A stretch of DNA of 41,285 nt, from the NCBI GenBank assembly GCA_934098555.1, contig CAKOOQ010000007.1, positions 1 through 41,285 of the forward strand. The letters run 5' to 3'. Source of the DNA: an uncultured Bacilli bacterium (GTDB lineage Bacteria > Bacillota_I > Bacilli_A > RF39 > UBA660). Every line of letters begins with the position of its first letter. Position 1 is the stretch's first letter. The translations under genes and the position numbers were made by a program. The notes under the pieces were generated by a model that was not told the origin of the DNA, searched no databases, and was given only the letters and a program-made list of their open reading frames with translations. Below, in pieces: positions 15,027 through 22,959 of this stretch.

Positions 15027-17135
15027 ATGTATAATGAAAATAATGATGAATTAAAAAATGTCCTTGAAAAATATGGACGTGATATTACAAAAAATGCTCG
15101 TGATAACAAAGTAGACCCTGTTATTGGTAGGGATGAAGAAGTCCGAAATGTTATTCGCATTTTATCACGTAAAAGTAAAAATAATCCGGTTTTAATCGGT
15201 GAGCCTGGTGTTGGTAAAACGGCTATTGTTGAAGGGCTTGCTCAAAGAATCATTAAAGGCGATGTTCCAAATAGTTTAAAAAATAAAACCATTTGGGAAC
15301 TTGATTTAGGTGCCTTAGTTGCTGGGGCGAAATACCGCGGTGAATTTGAGGAAAGATTAAAGGCTGTTTTAAAAGAAATTGAAAAAAGTGACGGCAATAT
15401 TATTATGTTTATTGATGAAATTCATATGATTGTGGGTAATGGTGCCGAAGGTGCTATGGATGTTTCTAATATGTTAAAGCCTATGCTTGCACGTGGTGAA
15501 ATTCACTTGATTGGTGCCACCACTTTAAATGAATATCGAAAATATATTGAAAAAGATGGGGCTTTGGAAAGACGTTTTCAAAAAGTTTTAGTATCCGAAC
15601 CAACCGTTATGGATACGATTACCATTTTAAGAGGTTTAAAAGAAAGGTTTGAAATATTTCATGGAGTTACTATCAAAGACAGTGCTTTAGTTGCTGCCGC
15701 GACATTATCTGATAGATATATTACAGATCGTTATTTGCCTGATAAAGCCATAGACTTAGTTGATGAAGCTTGTGCCACCATTAAAATGCAACTCGATTCT
15801 GTACCGGTTCCTCTTGATAAATTAACCCGTAAAATTATGTCTTTAGAAATTGAACGTCAAGCTTTAAAGAAAGAAAAAGATGACTTATCAAAGGCTAGAG
15901 TTATGAAAATTGATGAAGAACTTTCGGACTTAAAAAAAGAAGAAAGCGAAATGCGGCATAAATGGGAAGATGAAAAAGGTTTAAAAGATAAGATAAATCA
16001 AAAAAAGAGTGAATTAGAAAAAGCTCGTTTTGATTTACAAAATGCCGAAAACAACTATGATTTAGAGACCAGTGCTCGTCTTCGTCATGGAACAATTCCT
16101 AAACTTGAAAAAGAATTAGAAGAATTACGTAAAGAAGAAAAGGGGGGTATTTTATCTGACATCGTTGATGAAGAAGGTATTGCCTCTATTATTTCCAGAT
16201 GGACAAAGATTCCTGTTTCTAAGCTTGTTAGCAGTGAAAAGGATAAACTTCTTCACCTTTATGACCGTTTAAGAACAAGAGTCATCGGCCAAGATGATGC
16301 TTTAAGAAGGGTAAGTGATGCCATTTTAAGAGCAAGAAGTGGCATTAAAGATCCTAATCGTCCTATTGGTTCTTTTATCTTCTTAGGCCCTACCGGTGTT
16401 GGTAAAACCGAAGTGGCCAAAAGTCTTGCTTATGAACTTTTTGATGATGAACGTCATATGATTCGTATTGATTGTTCAGAATATATGGAAGCTTTTAATG
16501 TATCAAGACTTATCGGAGCACCTCCAGGATATGTAGGGTATGATGAAGGTGGTGTTTTAACCGAAGCCGTAAGAAGAAATCCATATAGTATTGTTTTATT
16601 TGATGAGATTGAGAAGGCCCATAAAGATGTCTTTAATATTCTTTTACAAATCTTAGATGATGGTCGTCTTACTGACTCCCAAGGAAGAACGGTTGACTTT
16701 AAAAATACGATTATCATTATGACAAGTAACTTAGGTAGTGAATATATCTTAGATAATGAAGAAAATGCGGAAGAAAAAGTACTAAATGAACTTAAAAATA
16801 ACTTCCGCCCAGAGTTTATCAACCGTATTGATGAAATTATTGTCTTTCATTCTTTACATAAGGATGTCGTAGGTTCTATCTTAGATAAGATTATTGGGGA
16901 AATTAATAATCGCTTAAAAGACAAACAAATATCTTTAGAGTTAACCGTCAAAGCTCGTCAAAAAGTTATCGATGAATCCTTTGATGAAAATTATGGAGCT
17001 AGACCTATTAGAAGATATGTTACCAAAAACATTGAAACCTTACTTGCTAAATATATGATTGAACAAGACTTAAAACCAAATGATGTTTTAATTATTGATG
17101 TTTCTGAAGACAACTTTACGATTAAAACCAAATAA
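15027..17135 (+). CDS. clpB: ATP-dependent disaggregase ClpB, short form lacking the N-terminal domain
   Basis: A 702-aa Hsp100 chaperone with two AAA+ domains, which pulls proteins out of aggregates with DnaK. Domain 1 has Walker A GEPGVGKTA (58-66) and Walker B IIMFIDEIH. The coiled-coil middle domain typical of ClpB (with ETSARLRHGTIPKLEKEL) spans about 280-400. Domain 2 has Walker A GPTGVGKTE (454-462), the pore loop GYVGYDEGG and the ARPIRRY sensor-2 region. The family's usual substrate-binding N-domain of about 145 residues is absent; the protein opens directly before DPVIGRDEEV, as in some mycoplasma ClpB proteins. No ClpP-binding IGF/IGL loop was seen, which with the middle domain favours ClpB over ClpC. 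Start from AAAGGAGGG upstream of ATG 15027. Controlled by CIRCE. Confidence 0.92.
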   Translation: MYNENNDELKNVLEKYGRDITKNARDNKVDPVIGRDEEVRNVIRILSRKSKNNPVLIGEPGVGKTAIVEGLAQRIIKGDVPNSLKNKTIWELDLGALVAGAKYRGEFEERLKAVLKEIEKSDGNIIMFIDEIHMIVGNGAEGAMDVSNMLKPMLARGEIHLIGATTLNEYRKYIEKDGALERRFQKVLVSEPTVMDTITILRGLKERFEIFHGVTIKDSALVAAATLSDRYITDRYLPDKAIDLVDEACATIKMQLDSVPVPLDKLTRKIMSLEIERQALKKEKDDLSKARVMKIDEELSDLKKEESEMRHKWEDEKGLKDKINQKKSELEKARFDLQNAENNYDLETSARLRHGTIPKLEKELEELRKEEKGGILSDIVDEEGIASIISRWTKIPVSKLVSSEKDKLLHLYDRLRTRVIGQDDALRRVSDAILRARSGIKDPNRPIGSFIFLGPTGVGKTEVAKSLAYELFDDERHMIRIDCSEYMEAFNVSRLIGAPPGYVGYDEGGVLTEAVRRNPYSIVLFDEIEKAHKDVFNILLQILDDGRLTDSQGRTVDFKNTIIIMTSNLGSEYILDNEENAEEKVLNELKNNFRPEFINRIDEIIVFHSLHKDVVGSILDKIIGEINNRLKDKQISLELTVKARQKVIDESFDENYGARPIRRYVTKNIETLLAKYMIEQDLKPNDVLIIDVSEDNFTIKTK

Positions 17136-17172
17136 AAAGAAACGTACTTAAGAAAGGTACGTTTCTTTTGTT
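17136..17172 (+). terminator. Terminator after clpB
   Basis: Perfect 12-bp stem AAAGAAACGTAC (17136-17147) with GTACGTTTCTTT (17157-17168), nine-base loop, then T residues. Confidence 0.85.
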
Positions 17173-17186
17173 ATATAAAAAAATAA

Positions 17187-17825
17187 ATGCGCATACATCT
17201 TAGTATGAAACTAAAAATATTTTTCCTCCTCTTATTTTTTTCTATTTTACTTTTCCTTATGCTTTATCAGCTAAATATTAAGGCCAATACTTTTATAGAA
17301 CCTGTCATTCAAGTAAAAAAGAATGTCGTCATAAGAAAACCAACAATAAAAAATAAAGTCTTACAAGAAGCTGTTACAGAAGAAATTGAAAATAGTAAAA
17401 ATAATCTTTTTAAAACATATAAAGATGCCTCTTTTTATGCAGAGGGTAGTGTTTATGAAACAGAAAATTATGAATCCGTTTTTTTAATCATCGAAACTTA
17501 TGTGGGTGGAGCCCATCCTTGCCATGACATAAAAACATGGGTTATTCCTAAAGAAGGTAGCTCGTTTTTAACCCTTGATGATTTGATAAACAAAAATGAT
17601 AATTTTCTTAAAGACGTCAGTCAAAGTATTCGGGGTGATTTACTTTTATCCCCCAAAATAACAAATGCTACCTGGCTTATGGAAGGTACTCGTCCTTTAA
17701 AAGAAAATTATGAAAACTTTGTTTTAGAAGAAAACAAGATTATCTTTATCTTTAAAGAATATCAAATCGCTCCTTATGCAAGTGGTATCATTAAAGCCTC
17801 TTATGACTATTCTTGGAAAGAATAA
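17187..17825 (+). CDS. Membrane-anchored DUF3298-like protein
   Basis: A 212-aa protein with one N-terminal membrane segment (about 10-29) and an outward domain. The domain has GGAHP in the middle, then FLTLDDLI, and near the end NFVLEENKIIFIFKEYQIAPYASG. These strings match the DUF3298 domain found in RsiV (anti-sigma factor and lysozyme sensor) and in some peptidoglycan deacetylases, where it follows DUF4163. No deacetylase or sigma gene is adjacent, so function is unknown; a cell-wall or lysozyme-related role is only a guess. The start is uncertain: ATG 17187 and ATG 17205 (giving a more typical MKLKIFF start) both lack a clear ribosome site. Its end overlaps the convergent tetR-type gene by 19 bases. 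Confidence 0.65.
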   Translation: MRIHLSMKLKIFFLLLFFSILLFLMLYQLNIKANTFIEPVIQVKKNVVIRKPTIKNKVLQEAVTEEIENSKNNLFKTYKDASFYAEGSVYETENYESVFLIIETYVGGAHPCHDIKTWVIPKEGSSFLTLDDLINKNDNFLKDVSQSIRGDLLLSPKITNATWLMEGTRPLKENYENFVLEENKIIFIFKEYQIAPYASGIIKASYDYSWKE

Positions 17826-18421
17826 TTTAAAATATTCAAAATAGAGAAAACTATCATATCTTCCATAGCTTCATAGTTTAACGTTTTATGTTTGTGGTAG
17901 GCTTCTTCATGCGCAAAATTATCAATCAGATTGACAATTAAATGGGTCTTTTCCTGTAATTTTTCTTCAGGAAAACCTTTACCTTTTAAAAGAAGATAAA
18001 GTTTATGGGCAAAATTTATCTCGGCTTCTTTAAAAATTTGTTCCACATCTTCATCTAAATGTTGCATAGCCGATATTTCTTGATGTGCTTTTTTATCTAT
18101 GGCATGTTTTTCCTTATTTGTTTTCAAAAGTTCTTTAAAAAACTGGGGTAAATCTTCTTTATTCATATTTTTACCGTCTATTAAAGAGTAAATAGGAAAC
18201 ATAATTTCATTCGCGTATTTTCTCGTTCCTTCTATAAAAATATCTTTTTTGTCTTTAAAGTATTGATAAATAATTCCTGTGGAAACTCCGGCATACTTAG
18301 CAATATCAGGGGTTGTGACATTAAAAAAACCTTTTTCACACATAAGTTGAAAACCTTTTTCTACGATTTTTTCTTTTTTTTCAATACTTCTTTTTTGCGT
18401 TGGTATTCTTAAATTTGACAT
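17807..18421 (-). CDS. TetR/AcrR family transcriptional regulator
   Basis: A 204-aa repressor-type protein. Its N-terminal helix-turn-helix (about 20-60) reads TPDIAKYAGVSTGIIYQYFKDKKDIF, typical of TetR; the helical C-terminal domain should bind an inducer and dimerise. ATG at 18421 gives the common MSNLRIPTQKRSIEK start; AAGGA lies at 18436-18432. The longer ATG at 18439 sits at the probable transcription start, next to the -10 box, and is rejected. It is divergent from an ABC transporter operon, and the 150-base gap holds two identical-pattern palindromes that are probable binding sites. The likely job is to repress itself and the transporter until a toxic compound or peptide is sensed. 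The inducer is unknown. Confidence 0.88.
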   Translation of the reverse strand: MSNLRIPTQKRSIEKKEKIVEKGFQLMCEKGFFNVTTPDIAKYAGVSTGIIYQYFKDKKDIFIEGTRKYANEIMFPIYSLIDGKNMNKEDLPQFFKELLKTNKEKHAIDKKAHQEISAMQHLDEDVEQIFKEAEINFAHKLYLLLKGKGFPEEKLQEKTHLIVNLIDNFAHEEAYHKHKTLNYEAMEDMIVFSILNILNYSFQE

Positions 18422-18441
18422 AGTCATCACGTCCTTCATAC

Positions 18442-18470
18442 ATTATACGTTTTTTAAAGAAAAAAGGCAA
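18442..18470 (-). promoter_or_regulatory. Promoter of the TetR-type gene
   Basis: On the minus strand TTGCCT (18470-18465), 17 bp, TATAAT (18447-18442). Confidence 0.6.
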
Positions 18471-18475
18471 GAAAG

Positions 18476-18489
18476 TGAAAAAAATTTCA
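18476..18489. promoter_or_regulatory. Putative TetR operator 1
   Basis: TGAAA-AAAA-TTTCA, the same half-sites and 4-base gap as operator 2, just upstream of the -35 boxes of both divergent promoters. Confidence 0.5.
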
Positions 18490-18497
18490 TATTTGTA

Positions 18498-18526
18498 TTG
18501 ACGAATAAGAAGGCTTTATCTATAAT
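18498..18526 (+). promoter_or_regulatory. Promoter of the MacB/FtsX-type ABC operon
   Basis: TTGACG at 18498-18503, 17 bp, TATAAT at 18521-18526. Confidence 0.8.
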
Positions 18527-18532
18527 TTAATT

Positions 18533-18552
18533 ATATGAAATTAGTTTCATAT
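18533..18552. promoter_or_regulatory. Putative TetR operator 2
   Basis: Perfect palindrome ATATGAAA-TTAG-TTTCATAT, lying at the expected transcription start of the ABC operon. Binding there would block initiation. Confidence 0.65.
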
Positions 18553-18572
18553 ATTGTTTAGAGGAGGAGTAT

Positions 18573-19283
18573 ATGGAAAATTTAATTGAGTTTAAAAATG
18601 TCAAAAAGACCTATATGGTAGGAGAAAAAAAATTCGATGCCTTAAATGATGTGAGTTTTACAGTTCCTAAGGGAGAATTTGTTGTTATCCTAGGACCATC
18701 CGGAGCCGGTAAATCGACCCTTTTAAACCTTTTAGGAGGAATGGATACGGTTTCTAGTGGTAAAATCATCGTAGATGGTGAAGAAATTTCTTCCTATAAC
18801 GCGAAAGAAATGACTCATTACCGCGCTGAAAAAGTTGGCTTTATCTTTCAATTTTATAACATTTTACCAACGCTTACAGTTTTAGAAAATGTAGAACTTA
18901 TTAATGATATTGTGGCAAAACCTAAAAAAGCCAAACAAGTTTTAAAAGAAGTTGGCTTAGAAAAACATTTAAATAAGTTTCCAAATCAATTATCTGGGGG
19001 AGAACAACAACGGGTTTCTATCGCAAGAGCCATTTGTAAAGATCCAAGCCTTATTTTAGCAGATGAACCATCTGGGGCCTTAGATTCTAAAACCGGAGTG
19101 GAAGTATTAAAATTACTAAAGAAACAATGTGACGAAAATAATGGAGAAAACACTGTTGTTATCGTGACACATAACTCTTTAATCGCTGAAATCGCTGATA
19201 GAGTTATTCGCCTAAAAAACGGTAAAATCGAATCCAATGAAATAAATAAACATCCTAAAAAGATTGATGAAGTAGTGTGGTAA
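18573..19283 (+). CDS. ABC transporter ATP-binding protein, MacB/LolD type
   Basis: A 236-aa ATPase with Walker A GPSGAGKST (41-49), signature LSGGEQ (140-145), Walker B LILADEPSGALD and the H-loop VTHN. It belongs to the group that pairs with FtsX-type permeases and powers mechanotransmission rather than classical transport; in Firmicutes such systems often give resistance to antimicrobial peptides or extract membrane lipids or lipoproteins. GGAGGAG precedes ATG 18573. The permease gene follows after one base. Transcribed from a TetR-controlled promoter, which suggests an inducible efflux or resistance role. The substrate cannot be told. Confidence 0.93.
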   Translation: MENLIEFKNVKKTYMVGEKKFDALNDVSFTVPKGEFVVILGPSGAGKSTLLNLLGGMDTVSSGKIIVDGEEISSYNAKEMTHYRAEKVGFIFQFYNILPTLTVLENVELINDIVAKPKKAKQVLKEVGLEKHLNKFPNQLSGGEQQRVSIARAICKDPSLILADEPSGALDSKTGVEVLKLLKKQCDENNGENTVVIVTHNSLIAEIADRVIRLKNGKIESNEINKHPKKIDEVVW

Positions 19284-19284
19284 T

Positions 19285-21675
19285 ATGTTAAGAAAGAAAA
19301 TGTTTCGTGATGTTTTAAAAAACAAATCACAATTTATTACGATTTTACTTATGGTCATGATAGGTGTCATGGTTTACGCAGGTGTTGAAGGTTATATGGC
19401 CGGGATGACCAAAACGGCGGATAAGTTTTATACAGAAAATAACTTACAAGATATCAATGTTATTGGTAGTGGCTTTACGAAAGATGATATAGAAAACATC
19501 AAAAAAATCGATGGTGTCAATAACGCGGAAAGAAAATTAGAACTTGTTATGACAAATAGTCAAGATGAGGATAAATCTTTCCTTGTTTCTATCATTGAAG
19601 AAAATGACATTAGTAAATTTTATGTTCAAGATGGTAGTTCTTTTGACTCAAATAAAAAGGGTGTTTGGTTAGATTATTTCTATGCCAAGGAAAATGATTT
19701 AAAAGTTGGTGATGAAATTTCTTTTAAATATGATGGCTATGAATTTAAAGAAGAAATCTTAGGCCTTATTTATGTACCAGATCATGTATATGATGTCAAA
19801 GATTCTTCCCAACTTATGCCCAATCATAGGACGTACGGTTTTGTTTATATGTCGACGATTGAGGTTGAAGATTTTATAAAAAAACAAGTGAAAGATAATT
19901 TATCGAAAGAAATGAATACGACAATTACGGATGCTTTACTTGCTAAAATAAAACCAGATTTTAATTATCTTGATTATATTCCTTTTAACTATGTCATGGT
20001 GGATACAAAAAACAAGGAAAATAATAAAGAAATTAAAGAGGAAATTGAAAACACGATTAGTCATGCTTTGGCAACGATTGATATTGAAAATACAGCAAGT
20101 TATACGATGTACCAAGGGGAAATTGATGAAGGAAAAGCTTATGTTGGTATTTTCTCAGGCCTTTTCTTATTTATCGCCTTATTATCCGTTATTACGACAA
20201 TGACAAGAGTAGTTAAAAGAGAACGTATTCAAATTGGCACTTTAAAAGCCTTAGGATTTTCGAATTTAAAAGTTACCAGTCATTATGTAAGCTATGGCTT
20301 TTGGGTTTCTTTAGTAGGCGCTTTACTCGGTATTATACTTGGTAAGTATTTCTTAGGAGCTACTTTCTTAAATCTTGAAATGTCTTTCTTTGAAATGCCA
20401 AACGGTCGTGTTTATATTGTACCATTTACTTATATTATGGCTTTACTTGTTATAGTAGGCGTTAGTTTCATTACGTTCTTAACTTGCTATAAAGAACTTT
20501 TAAAAAAGCCGGCCGAAAGCTTACGTAGTGAGCTTCCTAAAGTAAAACAAGGTAGTCTAAATGTGACAACAAAAGGTTTCTTTAAAAAATTAAACTTTGC
20601 CCATAAGTGGAATTTAAGAGATATTTTAAGAAATAAATTCCGTAGTATTACAGGCGTGATTGGTATTGTCGGTTGTTGTACTTTAATTGTTTGTGCCCTT
20701 GGAATGCTTAATAGTATGAACTATTTTATTAAACTTCAATTTGATGATTTAGATAATTTTAATTATAAACTTACTTTAAAAGAAGATATTTCTAATAACG
20801 ATTTAAAAGAACTTAAAGATAAATATGGTGATAACACAAGCGCTACTTTAAATATCGAAATTAAAGACAAAGACGGTAATAAAGAAGCAAATACTTTATT
20901 TGTAGATGATAGTCATGACTTTATAAGATTTATAAATAGTGCTTACGAATTCATTAAATTAGATTCTAAAGAAGGTGTTTATGTCACTTATAAATTTGCT
21001 GATAAGTATAATTTTCACATCGGTGACACAGTTCAGTGGCATACTTATGGCAATAAAACTTATTATGAGTCAAAGATTGTAGGATTTTATAAAGACCCTC
21101 AAGTTCAAGGACTTACGATGACTAAAGAGTATTTAGAAAGTCTAGGAGTGACTTATCAAGCCGATTCTTTATATACCAATGAAGATTTACAAAATACTAA
21201 AACAATTAAAAATGTTTTAGTCGTTCAAAATAAAAGTGAACTTAAAGAAACCATTAACAATATGCTTTCTATGATGAAAACAATGATTGTTATCATTATT
21301 GCTTTTGCTATTTTACTAGGTGTTGTTATCATTTACAACATGAGTATTTTATCTTTCAGTGAGAAAGAATATCAGTTTGCTACTTTAAAAGTATTAGGCT
21401 TTGCAGATAGTAAAATTAAGAAAATTTTTATCTCTCAAAACAGTTTCTTATGTATTATCTCTATTCTTATTGGGTTACCAGTAGGCTATTATTTAACTTT
21501 CTACTTATTTAAAGTGTGTTTGGATGAAAATTATGATTTTGGTGTTCATATTGAACTTTGGACTTATCTCGTTTCTGCTTTAGGTACTTATTTAGTTTCT
21601 TACTTCGTATCCAAAAAACTAGCCAAAAAAGTGGATAATATTGATATGGTAAGCAGTTTGAAAGCAAGCGAATAA
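19285..21675 (+). CDS. FtsX-like ABC permease
   Basis: A 796-aa permease that pairs with the upstream ATPase. One N-terminal membrane helix (about 15-35) leads to a large extracytoplasmic domain (about 36-285), then three helices (about 290-410, FtsX module with KRERIQIGTLKALGFSNLKV). A further helix (about 455-480) leads to a second outside domain, then three C-terminal helices with the matching KEYQFATLKVLGFADSKIKK coupling motif. This duplicated FtsX layout is typical of large Firmicutes permeases. ATG 19285 comes one base after the ATPase stop with no strong ribosome site, so translation is probably coupled. Confidence 0.92.
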   Translation: MLRKKMFRDVLKNKSQFITILLMVMIGVMVYAGVEGYMAGMTKTADKFYTENNLQDINVIGSGFTKDDIENIKKIDGVNNAERKLELVMTNSQDEDKSFLVSIIEENDISKFYVQDGSSFDSNKKGVWLDYFYAKENDLKVGDEISFKYDGYEFKEEILGLIYVPDHVYDVKDSSQLMPNHRTYGFVYMSTIEVEDFIKKQVKDNLSKEMNTTITDALLAKIKPDFNYLDYIPFNYVMVDTKNKENNKEIKEEIENTISHALATIDIENTASYTMYQGEIDEGKAYVGIFSGLFLFIALLSVITTMTRVVKRERIQIGTLKALGFSNLKVTSHYVSYGFWVSLVGALLGIILGKYFLGATFLNLEMSFFEMPNGRVYIVPFTYIMALLVIVGVSFITFLTCYKELLKKPAESLRSELPKVKQGSLNVTTKGFFKKLNFAHKWNLRDILRNKFRSITGVIGIVGCCTLIVCALGMLNSMNYFIKLQFDDLDNFNYKLTLKEDISNNDLKELKDKYGDNTSATLNIEIKDKDGNKEANTLFVDDSHDFIRFINSAYEFIKLDSKEGVYVTYKFADKYNFHIGDTVQWHTYGNKTYYESKIVGFYKDPQVQGLTMTKEYLESLGVTYQADSLYTNEDLQNTKTIKNVLVVQNKSELKETINNMLSMMKTMIVIIIAFAILLGVVIIYNMSILSFSEKEYQFATLKVLGFADSKIKKIFISQNSFLCIISILIGLPVGYYLTFYLFKVCLDENYDFGVHIELWTYLVSALGTYLVSYFVSKKLAKKVDNIDMVSSLKASE

Positions 21676-21702
21676 AAGAAGTGTGAAAGCATTTCTTTTT
21701 TA
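21674..21702 (+). terminator. Terminator of the ABC operon
   Basis: AAAAGAAGTG (21674-21683) pairs with CATTTCTTTT (21690-21699) with one wobble, loop TGAAAG, then T residues. Confidence 0.75.
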
Positions 21703-21713
21703 TGATGTAGATA

Positions 21714-21722
21714 TGGTATAAT
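21714..21722 (+). promoter_or_regulatory. Extended -10 promoter of the flavoprotein pair
   Basis: TGGTATAAT: a TGN extension plus perfect TATAAT at 21717-21722. The -35 region is poor. A frame starting at 21721 would begin inside this box and is therefore not the true start. Confidence 0.65.
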
Positions 21723-21750
21723 GAGAAAGATGACAAAAGGAAGTGATTTT

Positions 21751-22959
21751 ATGCGTAATGTATTAGTTATAGGTGGGGGAGTAAGTGGTGTGACAACAGC
21801 TATAGCATTAGCTAGTGAAAAGATAAAAGTGACTTTAATGGAAGGAAATGATTGCCTTCTAAAGAAACTTTTAATCACAGGGAACGGACGTTGCAACTTT
21901 TATAATGAAGACCAAAGTTTAAATCATTATCATTCGACTCATCGAGAACTTTTACATCAATTTTTGACAGAGGAAAATCCTCTTCAAGCCTTAAATTTTA
22001 TTGAAAGTTTAGGGATTGTGCCCTTTGTTAAAAATAGCTATTACTATCCATTTACAAATAAAGCTAGTACAGTTTATGAAGCTTTCTTGGAGAAGCTTTC
22101 TAAGACTAATGTAAAAGTTTTATTAAATCATAAGGTAAGAAGTATTGAAATAAAAGAAAGTGGCTTTTTAATCGATAATGAATTTTATACAGATGTTGTT
22201 TTAGCAACAGGCTCTAAAGCGTACCCTTTAACCGGAAGTGATGGGTCGGGCTACCATCTTTTACCTTCTTTAAAAGAAACAATAATACCGGTTTTACCTT
22301 CTTTAACTTATTTAGAGTGTCAAACTTCTTATAACAAACTGTGGAAAGGCATTCGGGCTCAAGTAAAAGCTAAATTATATGTGAATGATGAATGGATAAA
22401 AGAAGAAGTTGGCGAACTTCAGTTTACCGAGAGTGGTCTAAGTGGTATTTGTATTTTTAATTTAAGTGGCGCGGCTTCTTTAGCTATTTTTCAAAAAAAG
22501 TCTGTCGCGGTTCATCTAGATTTCACGCCTTTTACGACAGATATTTTAAAATTTTTACAAAAATGGTCAGAAGAAAAAACAATTAAAGAAACGTTAGAAG
22601 GCTTTCTACAAGAACCTTTATGTAAAATGATCTTAAAACAAAGTAAAATAAAAGAAGATGATACTTTAAACGATATAAGTGAAGAAAGAATAAAGAAGTT
22701 AATGGCTAATTTAACGGCTTATCCTATTTCTATTACGGGTACCGGTGATTTTTCAAAAGCTCAAGTTTGTCAAGGAGGCATTTCTTTAAAAAGCGTTGAC
22801 ATGAAAAGCCTTTGTTCTTTAAAGTATCCGCATCTTTATTTTGCTGGCGAAATTTTAGATATGGATGGTGACTGTGGGGGATATAATTTAACTTTAGCTA
22901 TTTTAAGCGGTTTAGTGGTAGGAAGGAGTATCAAAAATGATTCGTCTAAGACAAGTTAA
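21751..22959 (+). CDS. FAD-binding oxidoreductase, HI0933/YhiN family
   Basis: A 402-aa flavoprotein. The N-terminal Rossmann motif GGGVSGVTTAIALA binds FAD; LLKKLLITGNGRCNF and the C-terminal AGEILDMDGDCGGYNL are hallmarks of the HI0933-like (YhiN) family, sometimes annotated as aminoacetone oxidase family although the physiological substrate is unknown. AAAAGGAAGTGA precedes ATG 21751; upstream in-frame ATGs lie in the promoter. It overlaps the next flavoprotein gene by 23 bases. Confidence 0.88.
   Translation: MRNVLVIGGGVSGVTTAIALASEKIKVTLMEGNDCLLKKLLITGNGRCNFYNEDQSLNHYHSTHRELLHQFLTEENPLQALNFIESLGIVPFVKNSYYYPFTNKASTVYEAFLEKLSKTNVKVLLNHKVRSIEIKESGFLIDNEFYTDVVLATGSKAYPLTGSDGSGYHLLPSLKETIIPVLPSLTYLECQTSYNKLWKGIRAQVKAKLYVNDEWIKEEVGELQFTESGLSGICIFNLSGAASLAIFQKKSVAVHLDFTPFTTDILKFLQKWSEEKTIKETLEGFLQEPLCKMILKQSKIKEDDTLNDISEERIKKLMANLTAYPISITGTGDFSKAQVCQGGISLKSVDMKSLCSLKYPHLYFAGEILDMDGDCGGYNLTLAILSGLVVGRSIKNDSSKTS

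Noticed and set aside
15027..17135. ClpC instead of ClpB
   Set aside because: The long middle domain and the RHGTIPKLEKEL segment are ClpB-like, and no ClpP-binding loop is visible.
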